Part shown: in pieces, positions 8,010-17,302 of the stretch
Layout: the number at the start of each line of letters is the position of its first letter
Numbering within the stretch: position 1 is the stretch's first letter
Assembly (NCBI GenBank): GCA_963727035.1
Contig: CAVSEY010000021.1
Location: 1-64,000, forward strand
Direction of reading: 5' to 3'
Source: Rhodoblastus sp963727035
Lineage (GTDB): Bacteria; Pseudomonadota; Alphaproteobacteria; Rhizobiales; Beijerinckiaceae
DNA length: 64,000 nucleotides
Notes under the pieces: generated by a model
Told to the model about the DNA's origin: nothing
Databases searched by the model: none
Seen by the model: only the letters and a program-made list of their open reading frames with translations
Made by a program: the position numbers and the translations under genes

Positions 8010-10082
8010 ATGGGCGAGAGCGCAAATGGCGAAAGACGCGTGAGCGGGCCGCGGCTTTTCGCGATTGTCGGCCCGTTCCAGAGCGGCAAGACCACTCTGC
8101 TCGAATGTCTCCTCACCCGCTCCGGCGCCTTGGCGCGCCAGGGCTCGGTGCGCGACGGCTCCTCGGTCGGCGACTCGAGCGCCGAGGCCCGCGCCCACGC
8201 GGCAAGCGTCGAGGCCAATATCGCCTCGGTCGATTATCTCGGCGACCGCTTCACCTTCATCGACCTGCCCGGCTCGGTCGAATTCGCCCATGAGGCGCGC
8301 AATGTCCTGCCGCTGTGCGATGCGGCGATCGTGGTCTGCGAGGCGGACGAACGCAAGCTGCCGGCGTTGCGCGTGATTTTACGCGAGCTCGAAGACCTCG
8401 GCGTCCCGCGCATCCTGTTTCTCAACAAGATCGACCAGGCCGACCTGCGCATCCGCGAGACGCTGGCCATGCTCCAGCCGGCCTCGCAGACGCCGCTGCT
8501 GCTGCGGCAGATCCCGGTCTGGCAGAACGGCATCGTCACCGGCTTCATCGATCTGGCGATGGAGAGCGCCTTCGTCTATCGCGAACACGCGCCTTCCGTC
8601 GTGGTCGACGTTCCCGCCGGCGAGCTGCCGCGCGAAAAGGAAGCGCGCTACACCATGCTGGAGCGCCTCGCCGATTACGACGACGCCTTGATGGAGGAGC
8701 TGATTTCCGACATCGAGCCGCCGCGCGACCAGATATTCGACGACCTCACCCGCGATCTGCGCGAAGGCCTGGTCGCGCCGGTGCTGATCGGCTCGGCCGA
8801 GGCAGGCCACGGCGTCACCCGCCTGCTGAAAGCCCTGCGCCATGAAGCGCCGGGACTCTCGCGGCTGCGCGACCGGCTCGGCCTCGCCGGCGACGGGCCG
8901 GCGCTGGCCCATGCGATCAAGACCATCCACACCGCCCATGGCGGCAAGCTCAGCTTCGCCCGCGTGCTGCGCGGCTCTTTCGCCGACGGCGCCATGGTCA
9001 GGAGCGCCAAGGGCGAGGATCGCCTTGCCGGCCTGTCCCGCCTGATGGGCCTTGCGGGATCGAAACAGGGCAAGGTGGAAGAAGGCGATTGCATCGCCTT
9101 CGGTCGGCTCGATCATGTGGCGACCGGCGACACGTTCGGCGAGTCCAAGGCCGGCGCCCCGGCCCCGGCGCTCGCGGGCATAGCGCCGCCGCAGCCGGCC
9201 CATTGCATCGCGCTCAACGTCAAGGACCGCAAGGACGAGGTTCGCCTCGCCGCCGCCATGGCGAAGCTTGCCGACGAGGACCCGTCGCTGTCTTTCGTGC
9301 AGGATCAGGAGGCGGGCGAGCTGAGGCTGTACGGCCAGGGCGAAATGCATCTGCGCGTCGCGCTGGAGCGGCTGTCCGCGCGCTTCGGCGTCAGCGTGGA
9401 AGCGCACAAGCCCGGCGTCGGCTATCGCGAAACCATCCGCCACCTCGTTTCGGTGCGGGGCCGCCACAAGAAGCAGTCGGGCGGCCATGGCCAGTTCGGC
9501 GATGTCGCGCTGGATGTCGCGCCTTTGCCCCGCGGCGAGGGTTTTGTCTTCAGCGAAACCGTCCATGGCGGCGCCGTGCCGAGAAATTATTTCGGCGCCA
9601 TCGAGGAAGGCTGCAAGGACGCGCTGGAAAAAGGGCCGCTCGGGTTCCCGGTGGTCGATGTCGCGGTGACCCTGACCGACGGCTCCTATCACAGCGTCGA
9701 TTCCTCCGACATGGCCTTCCGCACCGCCGCGCGCATCGGCATGGCGGAGGCGCTGGCCAAGGCCAATCCGGTGCTGCTGGAGCCGATCCTCGCCGTCAAG
9801 ATCACGACGCCGAGCGAGGCCCTGTCGCGCATCACCGCGATCGTCTCCGCGCGGCGCGGCCAGATCCTCGGCTATGACGGACGGCCCGGCTGGGAGGGCT
9901 GGGACGTGCTCGGCGCCTTGATCCCGGAAGCGGAAATGGACGGGCTGATCGTCGAATTGCGCTCGGCGACGGCGGGCGTCGGCTTTTTTACCCAGAAATT
10001 CGACCATTTGGCCGAAATGGTCGGCAAGACGGCGGACGCCATCGTCGCCCATCATAACGGCGCGAAGGCGCCGGCGCACTAA
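8010..10082 (+). CDS. elongation factor G-like GTPase (FusA2 type)
   Basis: A 690-residue translational-GTPase paralogue. The G domain has the P-loop GPFQSGKTT, a DLPGSVEF switch II in place of the canonical DTPGHVDF, and NKID for guanine recognition. Later domains are EF-G like, including VSVRGRHKKQSGGHGQFGDV and the domain V tail. The altered G3 motif and shorter length identify the EF-G-like paralogue found beside canonical fusA in many alphaproteobacteria; its role is not settled. ATG 8010 follows an AAGGAG site. It converges on the ABC operon, with a 38-base gap. Confidence 0.88.
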   Translation: MGESANGERRVSGPRLFAIVGPFQSGKTTLLECLLTRSGALARQGSVRDGSSVGDSSAEARAHAASVEANIASVDYLGDRFTFIDLPGSVEFAHEARNVLPLCDAAIVVCEADERKLPALRVILRELEDLGVPRILFLNKIDQADLRIRETLAMLQPASQTPLLLRQIPVWQNGIVTGFIDLAMESAFVYREHAPSVVVDVPAGELPREKEARYTMLERLADYDDALMEELISDIEPPRDQIFDDLTRDLREGLVAPVLIGSAEAGHGVTRLLKALRHEAPGLSRLRDRLGLAGDGPALAHAIKTIHTAHGGKLSFARVLRGSFADGAMVRSAKGEDRLAGLSRLMGLAGSKQGKVEEGDCIAFGRLDHVATGDTFGESKAGAPAPALAGIAPPQPAHCIALNVKDRKDEVRLAAAMAKLADEDPSLSFVQDQEAGELRLYGQGEMHLRVALERLSARFGVSVEAHKPGVGYRETIRHLVSVRGRHKKQSGGHGQFGDVALDVAPLPRGEGFVFSETVHGGAVPRNYFGAIEEGCKDALEKGPLGFPVVDVAVTLTDGSYHSVDSSDMAFRTAARIGMAEALAKANPVLLEPILAVKITTPSEALSRITAIVSARRGQILGYDGRPGWEGWDVLGALIPEAEMDGLIVELRSATAGVGFFTQKFDHLAEMVGKTADAIVAHHNGAKAPAH

Positions 10083-10120
10083 GGCGGCCCCGCGTCGCTT
10101 TATAGAGCGCCGCGCCGGCG

Positions 10121-11251
10121 TCAGGATTGCGACTGCGACGACACGGCGCGAAAACGCCACAGCGCCAGGGCCAGGAAAATCCCGCCAATCGCCGCCGTGG
10201 CGACGAAACGCGGCCAGACCAGATCGAACCCAGCGCCACGATAGAGGATGGCCTGGGCGATCGCGACGAAATGCGTTGACGGCGAGGCCTCCATGATGGT
10301 TCGCAGCCAGGGCGGCTGCGATTCCAGCGGCGTGCTGCCGCCGGAAAGCAGGTTCAAAGGCACGGCGACGAGAATATAGAGCAGGCCGAGCTGCGGCATG
10401 GTCCGCGCGATGGTGGCGAGAAAAACCCCGACCGAAGTGGCGAAGAACAGGTAAAGCAGCGCGCCGACCAGAAAGAGCGGGATCGAGCCCTCGATGGGCA
10501 CGCGCAACAGCCCTTTTACGACAAAAACCAGCGACAGGCCGACGGCGGCGACGATGATCAGGCTGTTGGCCCAGATTTTCGCCATGGCGATCTCGAAGGG
10601 CGTGACCGGCATGACCAGAAGATGTTCGACCGTGCCATGCTCGCGCTCGCGCACCACGGCCGCGCCGGCGAGAATGATCGCCAGCATGGTGGTGGAGGAA
10701 ATGACGCCCATGACGCTGGCGAACCAGGACGTGACGACATTGGGATTGAAGGCGATGCGCACCACCTGGCCGATCGGCGCCGGCGGCGGCTCGTCCTGGC
10801 GGCTGAGGAATTTGGCGATTTCGTCGGACAGGATCTGCGTGGCGTAGGCCGAGCCGATTCCCGCCTGGACCATGGCGGTGGCGTCGACATTGATCTGGAG
10901 CTCCGGGCGCCGGCCGCCAACCAGATCGCGCTCGAAATTGGGCGGTATATTGATGATGAACGTGTAAGCGCCGACATCCATCAGCCGGTCGACGTCCTTC
11001 TGCGCGACAAAACGGGCGGGCTGGAAATAGGGCGGCAGAAAGGCGCGGGCGAGGCGGCCGGACAATTCGGAATGGTCCTCGTCAACATAAGCGATGGAGG
11101 CGTTGTGCAGCTCCTGCGAATTGCTCTGCGCCTGGGCGATGACCGCCAGCGAAAAGGAATAGACCACCAGGCCGAGAAGCACCCAGTCGCGGAAAAAGCT
11201 GCGCAGCTCCTTGGTCCCCAGCCAGAAGATGTTGCGCAGGCTCTGCATCAT
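10121..11251 (-). CDS. ABC-2 type transporter permease
   Basis: A 376-residue ABC-2 membrane subunit of the YhhJ type. An N-terminal helix (WVLLGLVVYSFSLAVIAQ) is followed by a large periplasmic domain and then five helices, including the conserved VVREREHGTVEHLLVMPVTPFEIAMAKIWANS segment that couples to the ATPase. It is the last gene of a four-gene minus-strand operon with the HlyD protein and the two halves of RbbA. Its start overlaps the preceding stop by four bases, so translation is coupled. The system is expected to export a hydrophobic compound; the substrate is unknown. Confidence 0.85.
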   Translation of the reverse strand: MMQSLRNIFWLGTKELRSFFRDWVLLGLVVYSFSLAVIAQAQSNSQELHNASIAYVDEDHSELSGRLARAFLPPYFQPARFVAQKDVDRLMDVGAYTFIINIPPNFERDLVGGRRPELQINVDATAMVQAGIGSAYATQILSDEIAKFLSRQDEPPPAPIGQVVRIAFNPNVVTSWFASVMGVISSTTMLAIILAGAAVVREREHGTVEHLLVMPVTPFEIAMAKIWANSLIIVAAVGLSLVFVVKGLLRVPIEGSIPLFLVGALLYLFFATSVGVFLATIARTMPQLGLLYILVAVPLNLLSGGSTPLESQPPWLRTIMEASPSTHFVAIAQAILYRGAGFDLVWPRFVATAAIGGIFLALALWRFRAVSSQSQS

Positions 11252-13380
11252 TTCTCCTGTTTGCGCAGCAGGACGAGGCTTAAGGCCACGAGCCCCGGGA
11301 AGAACAGCGACAGGATCGCCACATAGCCGGCGAGATCGGCGAAATACAGGCCCTTGGTGAAGGCGCCGACGCTGATCGGCAGATAATAGGTCATGGGAAA
11401 CAATTGCCCCATGACGCGTCCCACGCCGGTGACCGAGGAGGCCGGCGTGCTGAGGCCGGAAAACATGCTCGCCGGCAGGATGGTCAGGATCGCCGTGCCG
11501 AACAAGGCGGCGATCTGGGTTCTGGTGAAGGCGGAGACGAGCATGCCATAGCCGGTCGAGGCCGCGGCATAGACCAGCGACCCCAGCGCCAGAACGCCGA
11601 ATCCGCCCTTGAGCGGCACTTGGAAAATATAGAGCGCCATCAGGAACATGATCAGGAAATCGATAAAGGCGAGCACGATATAGGGAATCTGCTTGCCCAG
11701 CAGGAATTCCAGCCGCGTCACCGGCGTCACATAGAGATTGATGATCGAGCCCAGCTCCTTTTCGCGCACGATGGCGAGCGCCATCAGAATGGCCGGGAGC
11801 AGCGCCAGTTGCAGGGCGATGGCGCCGGGAACCATGGCGTAGATGGAATCGAAGGACTGATTGTAGCGGAAGCGCGTCTCGATATCCGCTGGCGGGACGG
11901 GCTGCGGCGGCAGGCCGTGGATCGCCGGGTCGGCGAGAAACTGCTGATGCATGCTTTGCAGATAGCCGTGGATGGTTTCGGCGCGAAAGGGCATGGCCCC
12001 GTCGATCCAGACCGACACCTCGGTCGGGCGTCCGCGCAGGATGTCGCGGCCGAAGCCCGGCGGAATCTCGATGCTCGCATTGACGTCGCCGCTCTTGAGC
12101 CGGGTGACCAGGTCGTTGGCGTCGCGGATCGGCGGCTGCTCGATGAAATAGGCCGAGCCGCGCAGTTCGCTCAAATAAGCGCGGCTGTAATAGGAATTGT
12201 CGCGGTCGAGCGCGGCGTAAGTCAGGGAATCGACATCGGTGGTGATGCCGAAGCCGAGCACCAGCAGCAACAGAGCGGGACCGAAGATCGCATAGGACAG
12301 GCGGATCGGATCGCGCGACAATTCAAGCACTTCGCGGATCGTATAGGCCATCATCCGCCGCAGGCTGAAGCGCGGATTGACGGCTTGAGCGCGTTGCGGG
12401 ACCAGCGGTTCGGCCGCCTCGCCGAGCGGACGCGCCGCGCCGGCCTCCTCCAGAAAGGCGATGAAGGCCTCTTCCAGGTTCTTTGCGTTCTTCCGGCGCG
12501 TGAGTTCGGCCGGAGCGCCGGTGGCGAGAATCTGGCCCGAATCCATCAGCGAAATGCGGTCGCAGCGCGCCGCCTCGTTCATGAAATGGGTGGAGATGAA
12601 AATGGTCACGCCTTCCTTGCGCGACAATTCGATCAGCAAGGCCCAGAATTCGTCGCGGGCGATGGGATCGACGCCGGAGGTCGGCTCATCGAGAATGAGC
12701 AGGTCGGGCTTATGGACCAGCGCGACAGCCAGCGACAGGCGCTGGCGCAGGCCGAGCGGCAGGCCGGCGGCCAGGACGTCGCCATGATTTTTCAGCTCGA
12801 AGCGGTCGAGCAGGGTCTCGATGCGATCCCGCGCCTCGCGCGCCGGCAGGCCGAACAGGCGACCGTGCAATTCGAGATTTTGCCGCACGGTCAATTCGCT
12901 GTAGAGCGAAAAGCCCTGCGACATATAGCCGACGCGCCGGCGCGCGGCGAGGCCGCCCGCCTCGATGCTCTGGCCGAACAGCAAGGCCTCGCCGGCGCTC
13001 GCCTCCACCAGGCCGGTGAGCATTTTCATTGTCGTGGACTTGCCGCAGCCGTTGGAGCCGACGAAGCCGAAAATCTCGCCGCGTCGAATCGCGAGATCGA
13101 CATGATCGACGGCGACGAAGTCCCCGAATTTTTTGGTCAGGCCCTTGGCGACGATCACCGGCGCGCCGCCATCGTCCTTTCGCGGCGGGATCTCCAGCTT
13201 TTTCGCGAGGCCGCCCTCCGGCAGCAAGGCGATGAACGCCTCCTCGACGCTCGCAGCGCCGGTGCGCGCGAGAATGTCCCGCGGCGCGCCGGTCGCGAGA
13301 ATTTTTCCCGCGTTCATGAAGATCAGGAAATCGAATTTCTCCGCCTCCTCCATATAGGCGGTGGCGACAATAATGCTCAT
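11248..13380 (-). CDS. RbbA-like ABC ATPase/permease, C-terminal part
   Basis: A 710-residue polypeptide that begins in the middle of what is normally one protein of about 900 residues (RbbA/YhiH type: two ABC domains plus an ABC-2 membrane domain). It starts with the H-loop region of the first ATPase (MSIIVATAYMEEAEKFDFL). A complete second ABC domain follows, with Walker A GSNGCGKST, signature LPLGLRQRLSLAVALVHKP and Walker B LLILDEPTSGVDP. The second half carries the permease helices. The missing N-terminal portion is encoded just upstream in another frame, and the ATG overlaps that stop (ATGA), so the two parts may be made by coupled reinitiation. Confidence 0.8.
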   Translation of the reverse strand: MSIIVATAYMEEAEKFDFLIFMNAGKILATGAPRDILARTGAASVEEAFIALLPEGGLAKKLEIPPRKDDGGAPVIVAKGLTKKFGDFVAVDHVDLAIRRGEIFGFVGSNGCGKSTTMKMLTGLVEASAGEALLFGQSIEAGGLAARRRVGYMSQGFSLYSELTVRQNLELHGRLFGLPAREARDRIETLLDRFELKNHGDVLAAGLPLGLRQRLSLAVALVHKPDLLILDEPTSGVDPIARDEFWALLIELSRKEGVTIFISTHFMNEAARCDRISLMDSGQILATGAPAELTRRKNAKNLEEAFIAFLEEAGAARPLGEAAEPLVPQRAQAVNPRFSLRRMMAYTIREVLELSRDPIRLSYAIFGPALLLLVLGFGITTDVDSLTYAALDRDNSYYSRAYLSELRGSAYFIEQPPIRDANDLVTRLKSGDVNASIEIPPGFGRDILRGRPTEVSVWIDGAMPFRAETIHGYLQSMHQQFLADPAIHGLPPQPVPPADIETRFRYNQSFDSIYAMVPGAIALQLALLPAILMALAIVREKELGSIINLYVTPVTRLEFLLGKQIPYIVLAFIDFLIMFLMALYIFQVPLKGGFGVLALGSLVYAAASTGYGMLVSAFTRTQIAALFGTAILTILPASMFSGLSTPASSVTGVGRVMGQLFPMTYYLPISVGAFTKGLYFADLAGYVAILSLFFPGLVALSLVLLRKQEK

Positions 13381-14066
13381 TTTCCCTGCGCCGCTCTGGC
13401 CGTGAATCGCGGTCGCTCCGGCGTTCGCCGACCGCTCCCGGACGCCGCCAACCGCTTGCGCGTTCTGGCTCCTGCGCCAACCGCTTGCGCGTCAAGTCGG
13501 CGGCGCATGCGCTCCACCAGTTCCCAGAACTGCCTGCGCGACAGGGGATCGACGCCGGTGGTCGGCTCGTCGAGGATGAGCAGTTCCGGGTCATGGATCA
13601 GGGCGCAGCACAGGCCGAGCTTCTGTTTCATGCCGCCGGACAATTGATGGCACGCCCTTTTGGCGAAGGGCGCGAGGCCGACGTCGAGAGTCAGCGCGGC
13701 AAGCCGCGCCGCGCCTTCCGCGCGGCCCTGGCCGAACAGCCGCGAGAAAAAGATGATGTTCTCCTCGACGGTGAGATCGGGATAGAGATTCTTGCCCAGG
13801 CCCTGCGGCATGAAAGCGATGCGCGGGCAGATTTCGTCGCGCCATGCGGCGGAGCCGATGTCGCCGCCCAGAACCTCGATCCCGCCGTCCTGAAGGGTCT
13901 TGGCGCCGGCGATCAGGCCGAGCAATGTCGACTTGCCGACTCCGTCCGGCCCCACCAGCCCGACCATGCAGCCGGAGGGAATATCCAGCGACAGGCCGTC
14001 GAGAGCCCGGATCCGGCCATAGGCGTGGCGCAAATGGCGCAACCGGACCGCGGGCTCCTCGCTCAT
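13377..14066 (-). CDS. RbbA-like ABC ATPase, N-terminal part
   Basis: A 229-residue fragment carrying the first ATPase domain of an RbbA-type transporter. It has Walker A GPDGVGKST, signature LSGGMKQKLGLCCALI and Walker B LLILDEPTTGVDPLSRRQFWEL. After residues ELVERMRRR the sequence leaves the family. It runs through an Arg/Ala-rich tail encoded by a short repeat (13408-13492) and stops at 13377. The following H-loop segment resumes in a different frame in the next gene. Its start overlaps the HlyD stop by four bases. Whether the split pair still works is unknown. Confidence 0.75.
   Translation of the reverse strand: MSEEPAVRLRHLRHAYGRIRALDGLSLDIPSGCMVGLVGPDGVGKSTLLGLIAGAKTLQDGGIEVLGGDIGSAAWRDEICPRIAFMPQGLGKNLYPDLTVEENIIFFSRLFGQGRAEGAARLAALTLDVGLAPFAKRACHQLSGGMKQKLGLCCALIHDPELLILDEPTTGVDPLSRRQFWELVERMRRRLDAQAVGAGARTRKRLAASGSGRRTPERPRFTARAAQGK
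13408..13492. repeat. short GC-rich dispersed repeat, copy 2, inside rbbA
   Basis: Read on the minus strand this holds three degenerate units: CGCAAGCGGTTGGCGCAGG then AGCCAGAAC, CGCAAGCGGTTGGCGG then CGTCCGGGA, and GCGGTCGGCGAACGCC then GGAGCGACC. The same units lie in intergenic DNA at 2817-2892. Here they separate the Walker B and H-loop regions of one ATPase domain and break its reading frame. Confidence 0.65.
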
Positions 14067-15235
14067 TCGCCCCGCCCTTGCAGCGCGGGCGTCCAGGGGG
14101 CCTTGGCGTCGGTCTTGACATAAGCCACGCCGGGCAGGCCGCTGCGCACCGCGTCGGCATGGGCCCTGGCGCGGTCGGGATCGATCTTCACCCGCACCCG
14201 GAACATCATGCGGTCGCGGTCGTCACGGGTCTCGACCATTTTCGGCGTGAATTGCGCCTGATCGGCAAGAAAGGACACTTTGGCCGGGATCGGCCGGTCG
14301 GGATAGGCGTCGAGCAGGATGCGGGACTCCGCGCCGATCTTGACCTTGTCCGCCTGCAGCGTCGGCAGATAGACGTCCATATAGACATAAGCCGTGTCGA
14401 GCATGGTAAAGACCTTGCCGCCGGCGGGCAGGACCTCGCCGACATTGGCGACACGATATTCGATTCTTCCGTCACGTGGCGCGACCAGGGTGTTGTCGGC
14501 GATATTCACGCGCGTCAATTCGGCGTCGTGCGTCGCCGCGTTCAGCGCCTTTTCGGCCTCGGCGACGTGGTGTTCCGCCGCCCGCTGGACGAGATGGGCG
14601 CCGTCGACCGCCTGCTTGCGCTGGTCATAGAGCTCCCTGGTGGCGAAACCATTCTTCACCAGTTTCGCCGTGCGCTCGATTTCCTGTTCGGCGAGCAGGG
14701 ACGAGGTCTTGGCGTTGTCGAGAATGGCGCGCGCCTCCTCCACCGCCTTCTGGGCCCCCTCGACCTGCGCCTCGCCCTTTTTGAGGGTTTGTTGCAAATC
14801 GCTTGTGTCCATGACGGCGAGCACCTGGCCGGCGGCGACCTTGTCGCCCTCGTCCACGCGCAATTCGGCGATGCGCCCGGCGAATTTGGTGTCGATGTCG
14901 ATCGGATCGGCCTCCAGCCGGCCGTTGCCATAAACGATATAGGCTGGGATCGCGGGGGCGCGATGCGCCTGCCAGACGACATAGCCAACCCCGCCGCCGA
15001 TCACGGCGAGAAGGGCGAGCCGCCGCGCCCACACGCCGCGCCGGCTCGGCGGATGATGCTCGATGACCGCATGGGCCGCCTCCGGCTGAATTGTCGCCGG
15101 GAGCTGCGCGGGCGCCGCGTGTTCGACGTCCGGAGGGACCGTGGCGGCGGAGGCCTTGTCGTCGGGTTCGTTCAAGGGAGAAATCTCGCGATTGATGCTG
15201 GTGCAGAATGACCGGCGGCCCCGCTTTAGCGCCAT
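14063..15235 (-). CDS. HlyD/EmrA-like periplasmic adaptor
   Basis: A 390-residue membrane fusion protein, first gene of the ABC export operon. An acidic cytoplasmic N-terminus is followed by one transmembrane helix (LALLAVIGGGVGYVVW). The biotinyl-lipoyl half (GRIAELRVDEGDKVAAGQVLAV), a long coiled-coil hairpin of about 100 residues, and the second lipoyl half plus beta-barrel (ADNTLVAPRDGRIEYRVANV) follow. It would bridge the inner-membrane ABC exporter to an outer-membrane channel, not encoded here. The start is uncertain within about 20 codons, since no strong ribosome site was found at 15235. Confidence 0.88.
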   Translation of the reverse strand: MALKRGRRSFCTSINREISPLNEPDDKASAATVPPDVEHAAPAQLPATIQPEAAHAVIEHHPPSRRGVWARRLALLAVIGGGVGYVVWQAHRAPAIPAYIVYGNGRLEADPIDIDTKFAGRIAELRVDEGDKVAAGQVLAVMDTSDLQQTLKKGEAQVEGAQKAVEEARAILDNAKTSSLLAEQEIERTAKLVKNGFATRELYDQRKQAVDGAHLVQRAAEHHVAEAEKALNAATHDAELTRVNIADNTLVAPRDGRIEYRVANVGEVLPAGGKVFTMLDTAYVYMDVYLPTLQADKVKIGAESRILLDAYPDRPIPAKVSFLADQAQFTPKMVETRDDRDRMMFRVRVKIDPDRARAHADAVRSGLPGVAYVKTDAKAPWTPALQGRGE

Positions 15236-15357
15236 GATCTGGCGCTATTGCGGCAAGGCCTTTTCCGGAGGCGTCGCCTGGCCGTGGCGCTATTTCGCAT
15301 GCAGGCGCGGCGAAAACGAGTTAAAGCGGCGTCGCTGCGCTCGAACGAAGGATCGCC

Positions 15358-15930
15358 ATGCTTTTCCTTGATCCCAAATCCGCGGCTTTCGTGCCGATCG
15401 ATCTGCAAAAGGGCATTGTCGGCGCGCCGATGGAGCCGCGCTCCGGCGCGGATGTCGTGACCTGTGCGAAAGAGCTCGCGGAAAAATTCCGCGCCGCCCG
15501 CGCCCCGGTCTTTCCCGTTCGCGTCGCTTTTTCTCCGGATTTCGCCGATGCGCCGCGCCAGAGGGTGGACGCGCCCATGCAGCTTCCTGCCGGCGGCCTC
15601 CCGCCCGACTGGAGCGAACTGGCCGAGGGCGTCGCGGCGCCCGGCGACATCGTCATCACCAAGCGCCAATGGGGCGCCTTCCATGGCACGGAGCTTGAGC
15701 TTCAACTGCGGCGGCGCGGCGTGACGACGCTGGTCCTGGCCGGGATCGCCACCAATTTCGGCGTGGAATCGACCGCCCGACAGGCCTGGGAGCTTGGCTT
15801 CGAACTCGTGATCGTCGAGGACGCCTGCGCCTCGCGCGCCGCCGATCTGCATGAATTCGCGATCCGCCATATTTTCCCCCGTCTGGGGCGGGTGACCGCC
15901 AGCGCGAATATCGCCTTCGCGACCGGATGA
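15358..15930 (+). CDS. isochorismatase-family hydrolase lacking the nucleophilic Cys
   Basis: A 190-residue Rossmann-like isochorismatase fold. The catalytic aspartate lies in AAFVPIDLQKG and the lysine in VITKRQWGAF. The position that holds the nucleophilic cysteine in amidase-type members is glycine here (GIATNFGVESTARQA). Members with glycine, such as EntB/PhzD isochorismatases, do not use a covalent Cys. The enzyme may therefore act on a vinyl ether or be a divergent subfamily. Its stop overlaps the start of the AbrB-family membrane protein (ATGA), so the two are co-translated. Confidence 0.82.
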   Translation: MLFLDPKSAAFVPIDLQKGIVGAPMEPRSGADVVTCAKELAEKFRAARAPVFPVRVAFSPDFADAPRQRVDAPMQLPAGGLPPDWSELAEGVAAPGDIVITKRQWGAFHGTELELQLRRRGVTTLVLAGIATNFGVESTARQAWELGFELVIVEDACASRAADLHEFAIRHIFPRLGRVTASANIAFATG

Positions 15931-17024
15931 GCGGATTGAAAGATTTCTCCTTTCGCGACGCCGGCCTTTTGGGGCAATGGCTGGCGCTGATCGCGCTCAC
16001 CTTGCTGTTCGGCGGCGCTCTGACCGCCCTGCGCCTGCCGGCCGGCCTGCTGATCGGCGCCATCGCCGCCGCGGCGGGTGTTGCGGCCTTCGATGGCCGA
16101 ATCCGGGTTCCGCCCTGGGCCTTTCTGATGGCGCAAGCCGCGATCGGCGGCATGATCGCGCAGAAAATGACGCCGGCGATCCTGCATGAAATGGCGCGGG
16201 ACTGGCCGCTTTTTCTCGCCGCCGCCTTTTCCGTGATCGCCGCGAGCAGCCTGTTCGGCTGGCTTCTCACCAGATGGCGGCTGTTTCCGGGGAGCACCGC
16301 GATCTGGGGCGCCCTGCCCGGCGCGGCTTCCGCCATGGTGGTCATGGCCGACGCCTATGGCGCCGACATGCGCCTCGTCGCCTTCATGCAATATTTGCGC
16401 GTCCTGCTCGTCGCTCTGGTCGCCAGCCTGATCGCGCGCTTTTTGACGCCGGGCGCGGGCGCAGGCGCAGGCGCGCTCGCCGGATTTTTCGCGCCTGTTT
16501 CCTGGCCGGCCTTCGCCGCAACCCTTGCCGCGCTGCTCGGCGCCGCTTTCCTCGCCCAAAAGCTGCGCCTCCCCGCCGGCGCCCTGCTGGCGCCGCTTTT
16601 CTTCGGCGCCCTGCTGCAGGATTCCGGGCTTCTGGCGCTTGAACTGCCGCGCCCGTTTCTGGTCCTGAATTACGCCGTCCTCGGCTGGAGCGTCGGCCAG
16701 AGATTTTCCCGCGCCCTTCTGTTGCATGTTTTCAAGACGCTGCCGGCGACCCTCGCTTCGGTCGCCGGGCTGATCGCGCTCTGCGCCGGGCTCTCGGCGA
16801 TTCTGGCGGCGATGGCGCATGTCGATCCCATGACCGCCTATCTCGCCATGAGCCCCGGCGGCATCGACGCCGTCGCCATCATCGCCGTCTCCGCCAAGCT
16901 CGACCTGCCCTTCGTCATGGCTTTGCAGACGGCGCGGGTGCTGATGGTTATCCTCATCGGCCCCGCCATCGCCCGTTTTCTTTCCGGCGCGGCGACGCCG
17001 CCCCACGACCCGGCGATTGATTGA
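15927..17024 (+). CDS. AbrB-family membrane protein
   Basis: A 365-residue integral membrane protein with about ten helices and two homologous halves. The repeated motif is LPAGLLIGAI in the first half and LPAGALLAPLFFGALL in the second, with ALPGAASAMVVMADAYGAD and MSPGGIDAVAIIAVSAKLD at equivalent points. This is the AbrB duplication family (once mislabelled ammonia monooxygenase), presumed transporters or regulators of unknown substrate. It overlaps the isochorismatase-like gene by four bases, and the pair is likely one transcript. Confidence 0.85.
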   Translation: MSGLKDFSFRDAGLLGQWLALIALTLLFGGALTALRLPAGLLIGAIAAAAGVAAFDGRIRVPPWAFLMAQAAIGGMIAQKMTPAILHEMARDWPLFLAAAFSVIAASSLFGWLLTRWRLFPGSTAIWGALPGAASAMVVMADAYGADMRLVAFMQYLRVLLVALVASLIARFLTPGAGAGAGALAGFFAPVSWPAFAATLAALLGAAFLAQKLRLPAGALLAPLFFGALLQDSGLLALELPRPFLVLNYAVLGWSVGQRFSRALLLHVFKTLPATLASVAGLIALCAGLSAILAAMAHVDPMTAYLAMSPGGIDAVAIIAVSAKLDLPFVMALQTARVLMVILIGPAIARFLSGAATPPHDPAID

Positions 17025-17174
17025 ACGGCGGCAATGTTGTTTAAGGGCGCGCAACCGCGCTGCGCGCAAAAGTGGACGCCGGTTTTTCGGTCAGCGCGCT
17101 GCGGCGACATAATGTGAACGCGCGCCACGGAATGGCCGCGATTGGCGGGCTTTGTGGCGCGCGACGGACTTAAA

Positions 17175-17265
17175 CCATTGGCCCTTGCTTCCAACTCGTC
17201 GGAAACAAGGGCGCCGCGCCGGTCGGCGCGGATATTATCGGTCCTTTCCAAGGGCCGATGGTATT
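17175..17265. repeat. double-hairpin dispersed repeat, copy 2
   Basis: This is the same arrangement as copy 1 at 4925-5037: CATTGGCCCTTG..., a first hairpin with right arm GTCGGAAACAAGGG, then GGTCGGCGCGGAT, then a second stem ATCGGTCC...GGGCCGAT and GATGGTA. Here the left arm of the first hairpin carries two substitutions, leaving its right arm identical to copy 1. It ends 38 bases before the hpnJ ATG. Confidence 0.75.
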
Positions 17266-17302
17266 ACAGCCACCAACTTGAGCTCAGGCGGAGCAGGTTT
17301 TC

